Below are positions 1 through 6,258 of a stretch of 8,570 bases of DNA, one piece after another. This DNA comes from JBLHKW01 sp047618565. Lineage in GTDB: Bacteria > Planctomycetota > UBA1135 > GCA-002686595. The DNA is taken from contig JBLHKW010000187.1 of assembly GCA_047618565.1 (NCBI GenBank), positions 1-8,570 of the forward strand, given 5' to 3'. Below the pieces are notes generated by a model. It had not been told where the DNA came from. It worked only from the letters and a program-made list of their open reading frames with translations, and did no database searches. Position 1 is the first letter of the stretch, and each line of letters opens with the position of its first letter. Both the position numbers and the translations under genes were made by a program.

Positions 1-2096
1 TCAAGGGCCGCGCCAACTACCTCTGCTGGCGCGCCCTCTGCAGCTGGACTCCGGAACTCGACGCCGCGCCCGAGGTCTGGCTGGCGTGGACCAACCTGGT
101 CGTGTTCTCGCAGACCGATACGGACGGTGACCTGGATCGCTTTCAGCGGCGCGCCCCCATCCGCCTGCACTCCTCCCGCGAATACCTGGACCAGATCCGC
201 GAGGGCCTGCGACGGGTGGCGGCCCAGTCCGGCTGCTGCACCCACCGGGACGATCGCGCCACCTGCGGGGCCGAGAACGCCCGGCGCCGCTCGGAGCGCA
301 GCCACGTGGTCCTGACCAACCACTCCTTCGCACTGGCCCGACAGGAATTCTTCAAGCACATCGTGTTCGACGAGTGCGAGCACCTGCACGAGGTCGCCCA
401 CAACGCCTGGAGCCACAGTCTCTCGATGCATAAATCGCGCGAGATGCTCGCGCGCATCGGGGAGACCGGAAGCAGGATGAGTGGCCGGCGCGCAGCTCGG
501 AGCAAGCCGAAGAAGCGTGGTCGCAAGCGCCCGGGCAGCACGCCCCTGGAGCGACTCGGACGCGAGGTGCTCCCGGGAACGCCCTTCCACGAGACGCTCG
601 ATCGCGCCCGGGAGGAGCTGTTGCTGACCGCAGACGCACTCGACGACCTGGATCGGGAAGTACGTGAGCTCGATGAGTGGCGCGCGCGCGCCCAGCGTGA
701 ACGCGGCGAGCGCGAGACCCACACGCTGTTGCGCGACTACATGGCGTTGCCCGAGGCCCTGCCCTTGATCGACGCCCGGCAGCGGCTGAGCGCAGGCTGC
801 TCGGATCTCGATGCGACGCTCTCCGAGATCGCGGAGCGCGTCGACGCGACGCCGATTCGCTCGGCGCGCAGCGTGCGGCGCTCGATGGATCTGGCACGCG
901 CAGACCTGATCGGCCTCTCGAACGAAATCCAGGCCTGGTTGCCCTTGAGCGATGGCCGGCCGTCCTACCGGCCCGAGACGTTCTACGACGTGGAGAAGGA
1001 CATCCGCGGACGCCGAACCCTGGTGGCACGCGTGCTCCTGCCGGCCGAGTACCTGGGCCGCAACTACTACCCGGGCCTGAAGAGCGCGATCTTCATCTCC
1101 GCCACAACCTGGCTACAGGGCGGCTTCGACAGTGCCCTGGCCTACCTGGGCCTGGATCGGGCGGCGGCGCCGGACCCGGAGGAGGTGCGCGACGGTTGCA
1201 CCGTGCGCACATTCCGCGCGCCAGAGGTCTTCGACTACGGGCGCGTCCTGGTGCTGATTCCGCGCGATGCGCCCTCCGTGGCACGCCGCAAGGAAGACTT
1301 CCTGCGCTACGTGCGCAACTTCGTCGGGTGGCTGGGTGAGCGCACGCGCGGACGCATGCTCGTCCTCTTCACGAACGCCAGCGACACGCGCGAGACGGGC
1401 CTCGCACTCGAAGGCTTCTTTCGACCGCGCCGCATCCCGCTCTACTACCAGGGCATGCGGGGCGCCGAGAAGGAGGAACTCGCGGAGCGCTTCCGTTCAC
1501 GGGTGGACTCGATCCTGCTGGGTGTGGACACCTTCTGGTACGGCGCCGACTTTCCGGGCCCGACGCTCGAGTACCTGGTGCTCGTGAAGTTGCCCTACGG
1601 TGTCCCGGACCTCTACCACCACGCCCAGTGCTCCGCTCTCGGGCAGTCCGAACAGCGCAAGCGCATCTACCAGCCGCGCGCCCTGGCCAAGTTCCGCCAG
1701 GGCTTCGGGCGCCTGCTGCGCACGACCAGCGACAGCGGCTGCGTCTTCGTGCTCGACGACCGCATCCTCGACCCGCGCCACCGTTCCTTCCTGCGCGAGC
1801 TGCCCCTGACCAGCCCGGGACCTTTCGGATCCGGCGGACACGCGACGACGGCGCGCCTGGCACGCGGCGACACGGATATGTGCGCGCGCGAGGCCTTCGA
1901 GCACATGGAACTGACCGAGAGCATCCGCCGCCGCGGCCTGAGCGCATCCTTTGCCGAGAGCTTCGGCGGGATGCCCGCGGCGCACGGCGAACCGGGGGTG
2001 CTGCGACCCTTCGCGCGCGATGAGCCGGCGCCCGCCAAGCCCTGGCAAGAGTCCCCCGCCGTGATCGATATCCCCATCGACGAACTTCCGTTCTGA
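1..2096 (+). CDS. dinG: DinG/XPD-family ATP-dependent DNA helicase, 5'-partial
   Basis: Superfamily 2 helicase of the DinG/XPD iron-sulfur group, expected to unwind DNA 5'->3' with ATP in repair or removal of R-loops and other structures. The frame is open from base 3 (697 residues visible), so the true start and the Walker A motif lie upstream; the GTG at 102 is not the start because the family motif K-G-R-x-N-Y-L-C precedes it. Visible in order: NYLC (Cys8), a Cys cluster (Cys78, Cys79, Cys88) fitting the Fe-S domain, TNHSFAL, a Walker B box DECE (residues 123-126) followed by HL, a basic linker (about 167-177), an arch-like region, SATTW (motif III, 366), MLVLFTNAS (motif IV), and motif VI QGFGRLLR (566-573). 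The last residues, IPIDELPF, follow a Pro-rich linker. Oddities: DECE instead of DEAH, adjacent cysteines, and the SSB-like tail. Family assignment is firm; E. coli-type DinG function is inferred. prmA follows after 18 bp. Confidence 0.9.
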   Translation, partial: KGRANYLCWRALCSWTPELDAAPEVWLAWTNLVVFSQTDTDGDLDRFQRRAPIRLHSSREYLDQIREGLRRVAAQSGCCTHRDDRATCGAENARRRSERSHVVLTNHSFALARQEFFKHIVFDECEHLHEVAHNAWSHSLSMHKSREMLARIGETGSRMSGRRAARSKPKKRGRKRPGSTPLERLGREVLPGTPFHETLDRAREELLLTADALDDLDREVRELDEWRARAQRERGERETHTLLRDYMALPEALPLIDARQRLSAGCSDLDATLSEIAERVDATPIRSARSVRRSMDLARADLIGLSNEIQAWLPLSDGRPSYRPETFYDVEKDIRGRRTLVARVLLPAEYLGRNYYPGLKSAIFISATTWLQGGFDSALAYLGLDRAAAPDPEEVRDGCTVRTFRAPEVFDYGRVLVLIPRDAPSVARRKEDFLRYVRNFVGWLGERTRGRMLVLFTNASDTRETGLALEGFFRPRRIPLYYQGMRGAEKEELAERFRSRVDSILLGVDTFWYGADFPGPTLEYLVLVKLPYGVPDLYHHAQCSALGQSEQRKRIYQPRALAKFRQGFGRLLRTTSDSGCVFVLDDRILDPRHRSFLRELPLTSPGPFGSGGHATTARLARGDTDMCAREAFEHMELTESIRRRGLSASFAESFGGMPAAHGEPGVLRPFARDEPAPAKPWQESPAVIDIPIDELPF
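679..692. repeat. 14-bp GC palindrome inside dinG
   Basis: GGCGCGCGCGCGCC is its own reverse complement and contains 12 bases of unbroken GC alternation. It lies in the codons for WRARAQ. Probably a by-product of high GC and Arg/Ala codons. Confidence 0.45.
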
Positions 2097-2114
2097 AAGC
2101 CGCCGCGAGCTATC

Positions 2115-3050
2115 ATGACCGAACTCAGCGATGATTCGCAGGAGAGCGAGGCCTGGGTCGAGGTGCGCGTGGTCGTGCCGCTCGGATGGCACGAACTGGT
2201 CGCGGAGGCCCTGGCCTTCCAGCCCTGCACGAGCGTTGCCTTCGGACGCACGAACATCGGCATGGACCCGGCGCCGGAAGGGCACGACTACGTGCGCACG
2301 TTCTACGGAGCGCACTTCGATGGTGACGCCATACGCGCGCGCGTGCGCGCACGCCTGGCCCGGCTCGCGGGCGCGGTCCAGGTGAACGAGCTCGAAAACC
2401 TGGAGGTAATCTACCGCACGCTGCCCGCGGAGGACTTCGCCACGTCCTGGAAGAAGACCTGGCGCCCGTTCCGTGTGGGACGCATCTGCGTGCTGCCGCC
2501 CGACTTCGAGTACGAGTTGCGTCCGAACGAGCATCGCCTGACCCTGGAACCCGGCGGTGTCTTCGGCACCGGGCGCCACGCCACGACGCGCACCGCGCTG
2601 CGTGTGCTGCAGTCCAAGGTCGCGCAGGGCGACCGCGTGATCGACGCAGGTGCAGGCACGGGCATCCTTGGCGTGGGCGCGGCCCTGCTCGGCGCGGGCG
2701 AGGTGTACGGCTTCGACATCGACCCCAACTCGCCCAAGGCAGCCGCACTGCTGGCCCGGCGCAGCGGCGTCGCCGACACGTGCACCTTCACATCTGGTGG
2801 CTTCGAGCTACTGCAGACGCGCGCCGGCACCGTCGACGGGCTGCTGGCGAACATCTATGCGGACATACTCCAGGAGTACGCACCCGCGATGGCCGGTGCC
2901 CTGCGCCCCGGAGGCTGGTTCGTCTTCAGTGGTTGCCTCGACGACCACGCCGCGGCGACGCGCACAGCGCTCGAGAGCGCAGGACTGCACATCGAGAGCG
3001 AACACCCCCGTGGCCGCTGGTACACCCTGGCCGGGCGAAAACGATCGTGA
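2115..3050 (+). CDS. prmA: Ribosomal protein L11 methyltransferase (PrmA-like)
   Basis: S-adenosylmethionine-dependent methyltransferase of the PrmA family, which in E. coli trimethylates ribosomal protein L11 in the cytoplasm. The 311-residue length is slightly above the 293 of E. coli PrmA. An N-terminal recognition-type domain (about 10-95) is followed by the family linker SWKKTWRPFRVG. The signature FGTGRHATT is at residues 150-158, against FGTGTHPTT in E. coli. The SAM-binding glycine motif DAGAGTG is at 177-183, the acidic end of strand 2 (FDID) at about 200-203, and the active-site-region LLANI with Asn246 follows. The C-terminus (GRWYTLAGRK) resembles the normal family end. The ATG at 2115 is the first start after the helicase stop and gives a full N-terminal domain; only a weak GCGAG lies upstream, so translation may be coupled to the helicase gene. 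L11 as substrate is inferred from the family; some relatives modify other proteins. Confidence 0.9.
   Translation: MTELSDDSQESEAWVEVRVVVPLGWHELVAEALAFQPCTSVAFGRTNIGMDPAPEGHDYVRTFYGAHFDGDAIRARVRARLARLAGAVQVNELENLEVIYRTLPAEDFATSWKKTWRPFRVGRICVLPPDFEYELRPNEHRLTLEPGGVFGTGRHATTRTALRVLQSKVAQGDRVIDAGAGTGILGVGAALLGAGEVYGFDIDPNSPKAAALLARRSGVADTCTFTSGGFELLQTRAGTVDGLLANIYADILQEYAPAMAGALRPGGWFVFSGCLDDHAAATRTALESAGLHIESEHPRGRWYTLAGRKRS
2330..2354. other. 25-nt alternating purine-pyrimidine tract inside prmA
   Basis: Strict purine-pyrimidine alternation, mostly CG and GC steps, runs through this stretch, which encodes IRARVRARL. Such tracts favour Z-DNA under negative supercoiling. It may simply reflect Ala/Arg codons in a GC-rich genome. 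Confidence 0.5.
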
Positions 3051-3065
3051 ATGCACTCCCCCCGT

Positions 3066-3082
3066 GGAAACCGCCCGTTTCC
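3066..3082 (+). repeat. Perfect 6-bp inverted repeat in the prmA-protease gap
   Basis: GGAAAC and GTTTCC are exact reverse complements separated by five bases (CGCCC), starting 16 bases after the prmA stop codon. No T-run follows, so it is not a convincing intrinsic terminator. It could be a weak attenuating or RNA-protecting hairpin, or chance. The rest of the 101-bp gap is pyrimidine-rich and shows no recognisable -35/-10 pair or Shine-Dalgarno sequence. Confidence 0.3.
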
Positions 3083-3151
3083 TTCAGCAACAGGGCTAAC
3101 GCTGCGTCAAGCACACCCTCCCTCCGTGCGAGCCCTCCTATCCGAATCACC

Positions 3152-4684
3152 ATGAACCTCACATTCCTGCTCCTCGCCGCGTGCGCCAGCCCCGACGTGC
3201 ATGAGATCCCTGCGGACGATGTGCTCGTGTCCATTCGGGCCGCCGTGGGTTCAGAAGCCCTGAACGCATCTCTGGGGAGCGTGCTGATCTCCGGCGCCAG
3301 CCACGAGCACGGCATCGACGGCGCCTTCGAGTTCCTGTTCGATCCGCGCGGTAGTTTCCGACACGGAGTCCAGTCCCGACTCGGCGAGCTCGTCGCATTC
3401 GACGGCGAGACGGGCTGGGCTCAGGACACGCATGGGTTCGCGCGGCGCATGTCGTTCAGCGGCAAGGCCAGCTCCCAGGGCTGGCTATGGGTGCAGAGCG
3501 GGCACTGGCTGGACGTTCCGAGCCCGTTCGAGATCACCCGGCTCGAGGGCCTGGTGGACGACAGCGAGGCGATCGCCCTGCGTCTGTCACACCGGAAGGC
3601 ACCCTGGGAGGCGACACTGTTCGTCGACCCGGTCAGCCACCTGCCCTTCAAGCTCGTGCGACAGCGCACGGGCGGTGAACGGGTCTACCTATTCACCGAC
3701 TGGCGCCCCGCGCTGGGCTTTCAGTACCCGCGGCAGGTGACCGTGAAGAACGTGTCGGGTGACATTTCAACTTTCGAGGCCAAACAGGTCGGCAAGGCGC
3801 CCAGCTACCTGCGCGATCCTTTCCGGCCGGTCTTCCACCGCCCCGACGATGCACGCTTCGACGCGAACAAGCCGAGTGAGGTCGAGGCGCGCCGGGTAAG
3901 GACCGGGCACCTGCTCGTGCACCCGAGGGTCGGCGGAAAGGACGTGGGCTGGTTCATTCTGGACTCCGGCGCAGGTGCGATGTGCATCGACCCCGGCGTC
4001 GCGGACCAGCTCGAGCTCGAGTCCTTCGGTGAGATCAGCGTCGTGGGCGCGGGCGGAGCCACGTCAGGGCGCTTTCGCGCCGGCGCCGCGCTCGAACTCG
4101 GCCCGGTCAGCATGCCGGAGATCCCATGGCTCGAACTGGACACGAGTTTCCTCGAGCCCGTCTTCGGCGTCCCTATCGCGGGCATCATCGGCTACGAGTT
4201 CTTCGCACGCACCCTGGTCAGCATCGACCTGACCGCTGGCGAGGTGCACCTGCACGACCCGAGCCAGTTCGAGCTCGGCGGCGAGTGGCAATCGCTCCTG
4301 TTGGATGACCGCATCCCCTGTGTGGAGGCGGCCTTCGAGGGCGACCACAGGGACTGGTTCCGGCTCGATACGGGCTCCAACGACACGGTTACGTTTCATT
4401 CGCCAATCGTCGAGCGGCTCGGCATGCTGGAAGGTCGCAAGACCTACGGCGCGGCACATGCCGGCGTCGGCGGAACCGAACATGCCCGACGCGGAGAGCT
4501 GGACTGGTTCGAGATCGGCGGCGAGCGCATGGAGCAGATCGACGTCAGCTTCTCTCAGGCCAGCGGAAGCGTTCTCGCAACGAGCTTCACCGCCGGCAAC
4601 CTGGGCAGCGGCATCCTGGGGCGCTTCACCCTCGTCCTGGACTACGGCGGTGAACGCATCGCTTTCCTTGCGCGCCCCGAATAG
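3152..4684 (+). CDS. Predicted lipoprotein with tandem retropepsin-like aspartic protease lobes
   Basis: Predicted cell-envelope aspartic protease, 510 residues. It opens with a very short hydrophobic stretch and a lipobox, LAAC, with Cys11 as lipidation site; Ala at +2 would allow outer-membrane sorting if the Lol rule applies. Residues about 20-245 form a beta-rich domain resembling the LolA-like outer-membrane-lipoprotein fold (for example FVDPVSHLPFKLV). Two protease lobes follow. Lobe 1 has DSG at 271-273 and the hydrophobic-glycine element GIIG at 344-347. Lobe 2 has DTG at 406-408 and GILG at 487-490. Each lobe therefore has its own catalytic Asp and flap-end motif, so one chain could form the active site that retropepsins build as a dimer. 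The substrate is unknown. The start is uncertain: the frame is open far upstream, and a GTG at 3047 overlaps the prmA stop, but the ATG directly precedes the hydrophobic segment. The TPR gene follows after 9 bp, suggesting co-expression. Confidence 0.8.
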   Translation: MNLTFLLLAACASPDVHEIPADDVLVSIRAAVGSEALNASLGSVLISGASHEHGIDGAFEFLFDPRGSFRHGVQSRLGELVAFDGETGWAQDTHGFARRMSFSGKASSQGWLWVQSGHWLDVPSPFEITRLEGLVDDSEAIALRLSHRKAPWEATLFVDPVSHLPFKLVRQRTGGERVYLFTDWRPALGFQYPRQVTVKNVSGDISTFEAKQVGKAPSYLRDPFRPVFHRPDDARFDANKPSEVEARRVRTGHLLVHPRVGGKDVGWFILDSGAGAMCIDPGVADQLELESFGEISVVGAGGATSGRFRAGAALELGPVSMPEIPWLELDTSFLEPVFGVPIAGIIGYEFFARTLVSIDLTAGEVHLHDPSQFELGGEWQSLLLDDRIPCVEAAFEGDHRDWFRLDTGSNDTVTFHSPIVERLGMLEGRKTYGAAHAGVGGTEHARRGELDWFEIGGERMEQIDVSFSQASGSVLATSFTAGNLGSGILGRFTLVLDYGGERIAFLARPE

Positions 4685-4693
4685 ATCTACCGC

Positions 4694-6208
4694 ATGAAGA
4701 ACGTATCGAAGGTCTGGCTCCCGCTGCTGCTCGCGAGCCCGCTCGCGGCCCCGCGCCCGATAGGCGAATCGGAGTGGACCGGACGCCTGTTCTACCCGCT
4801 GCTCGAAGCGCCAAGGATTGGCTTCTACGTCGGCCTCGACGACCTGTGCGGGGTCACATTCGACGAGCCTGGCGAGCGCGTGGAGAAGCTACGCAAGCAG
4901 GTCGACCACGATGACGACGCCCTGGAGAATCAGCTGCGGCTCGTGCGCGCCCTGCTCGGTGACGAGGAGCCCGACGAGGCCCAGGAGTTGCTCGAAAGCC
5001 TGGCGCGCGAACTGGTCGCCACGTTGAAGGAAAATCCCGAGGACTGGGAAACGGTGGCGAAGCTCGGTGAGGTCAGTCGCGTGATCGGAATACGTTTCCA
5101 GGATCGCAACGCACTGCGGACGGCGTTGAGCCTGCTCGACGCGGCGCGCACGAACGACGACGCACTCTGGAGGGTACGCGTCAGTCTCGCTCAGCTGTTC
5201 ATCTGGGAATCCAGCCGCATGCGCAGCGCCGGCGAGGCGGCGGAGGCGGATGAAGCACTGAAACACGCACGCGAACTGGCCAGAGAAGCGATCGATATCG
5301 ATGACGACGAGTTTCTGCCGCACGCCATTCTCTTCCTGGCGGAGCTGACCGAAGCCAGCTTCGAGTATCAGGACGACGCCATCGGAGGCCTGGCGCGCAT
5401 GGTCCAGATCGCTGACCATCTCGAGAATGCTGCCTACACGTCGGAGGATCCGGAGGTCGCCGTCGCCATCTCGAATACGTACGTGTTGCTCTACATGCTA
5501 CATGGATGCCAGGACCAGTGGGACACGGTCGAGGCCTTCGAGGAGCTGGCGGCGGGGGACGGGGAAGGCAGCGCACGCGCACGTGCAGCGGACGAGATCG
5601 TGGAGAGCATGGCCGCCCTGGATCCCCACCACCGCCTGTGGTCGAGCGCGAGCCTGTTGCGCTGGTGGTTGGCGCGACATGCGCAGCTGGACGAAGCCGA
5701 GGAGATCTTCGACGAGGCGCTCGAAGCCGCGCGGGATCCGGCCCTGGTACTGGAGTCGGCCATCGGTCTGGAAACCCGCAACGGCGCCTGGGATGCGGCC
5801 GAAGTCTTCGCGGAGCAGCTGCTCGAGGAGGTCGAGGACGAACGCTCGCTCTACCTCAATGCGCGACTGGCCGGCATGCGCGGTGACCTGGAGCTATCGA
5901 TCGAAGGTTTCGAGGAGGCGCTCGAGCTCGAACCCGACATGCCCGAGGCCAGCATTGGACTCGCGATCAGCCTGCTCAAGCAAGGCGACGACCTGGAGCG
6001 CGCCATCGAGTTGCTGGAAGCCGTTCTGGACGAGGACGATGAGCTCTTCACCGCCCACTTCGCCCTGGCCAGCGCGTTGTTGCTGGACGACGAATCCGAT
6101 GCCGCCCGCGAGCACCTGGAGACCGCACTCGAGCTCGCCGAGGATGAGCGCATCGTCGACTTCGAGGAAGCGGCCGAAGCAGCGCTCGAAGAACTCGACG
6201 ACGAGTGA
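4694..6208 (+). CDS. Exported, highly acidic TPR-repeat protein
   Basis: I do not recognise a named family for this 504-residue protein. The N-terminus (Lys2, Lys6, then a hydrophobic run WLPLLLASPLAA) looks like a Sec signal peptide or short membrane anchor. The cleavage site is unclear because prolines follow the Ala-Ala. The rest is almost entirely alpha-helical. Tetratricopeptide-like helix pairs are clearest from about residue 325 to 490, with W/L-A-A spacing such as DEAEEIFDEALEA, ELSIEGFEEALELEP and ERAIELLEAVL. The final 115 residues contain 38 Asp/Glu against 6 Lys/Arg, and the protein ends EELDDE. TPR arrays normally bind peptides or partner proteins, so a scaffold role in the periplasm or at the inner membrane is likely. 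The ATG at 4694 lies 9 bp after the protease stop with no Shine-Dalgarno sequence, consistent with coupled translation. A partnership with the protease is inferred from position only. Confidence 0.75.
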   Translation: MKNVSKVWLPLLLASPLAAPRPIGESEWTGRLFYPLLEAPRIGFYVGLDDLCGVTFDEPGERVEKLRKQVDHDDDALENQLRLVRALLGDEEPDEAQELLESLARELVATLKENPEDWETVAKLGEVSRVIGIRFQDRNALRTALSLLDAARTNDDALWRVRVSLAQLFIWESSRMRSAGEAAEADEALKHARELAREAIDIDDDEFLPHAILFLAELTEASFEYQDDAIGGLARMVQIADHLENAAYTSEDPEVAVAISNTYVLLYMLHGCQDQWDTVEAFEELAAGDGEGSARARAADEIVESMAALDPHHRLWSSASLLRWWLARHAQLDEAEEIFDEALEAARDPALVLESAIGLETRNGAWDAAEVFAEQLLEEVEDERSLYLNARLAGMRGDLELSIEGFEEALELEPDMPEASIGLAISLLKQGDDLERAIELLEAVLDEDDELFTAHFALASALLLDDESDAAREHLETALELAEDERIVDFEEAAEAALEELDDE

Positions 6209-6243
6209 GCGCACGCGCGGTGGTGGGTTCGGGCCCGGCCTTT

Positions 6244-6250
6244 GAGTAGG
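6244..6250 (+). promoter_or_regulatory. Possible weak ribosome binding site for the glycosyltransferase
   Basis: GAGTAGG sits 8 bases before the GTG at 6259 and is the only purine-rich, Shine-Dalgarno-like element in the 50-bp gap. It helps choose this GTG as start, since the protein then begins with the family-typical KILFLSQRVPYPPN. The match to the anti-Shine-Dalgarno is imperfect. Confidence 0.35.
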
Positions 6251-6258
6251 CTGCGCCC

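Noticed and set aside
102..104. GTG as the start of the helicase gene
   Set aside because: The same frame is open to the window edge and contains the family motif with the first Fe-S cysteine, so the gene begins upstream.
1497..2579. Long - strand open frame (360 codons) across the dinG-prmA junction
   Set aside because: It lies antisense to two well-supported genes, has low-complexity composition without recognisable motifs, and is a typical GC-driven shadow.
2780..3151. Extension of the protease reading frame upstream through prmA
   Set aside because: It overlaps a solid PrmA coding region, has no family resemblance, and would bury the lipobox far from the N-terminus. Only the GTG at 3047 is kept as an alternative start.
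6209..6258. GC-rich inverted segments (GGGCCCGGCC and nearby AGGC) as a terminator between the TPR and glycosyltransferase genes
   Set aside because: The best stem is only 4-5 bp, with no T-run, and it would overlap the only ribosome-binding-like site.
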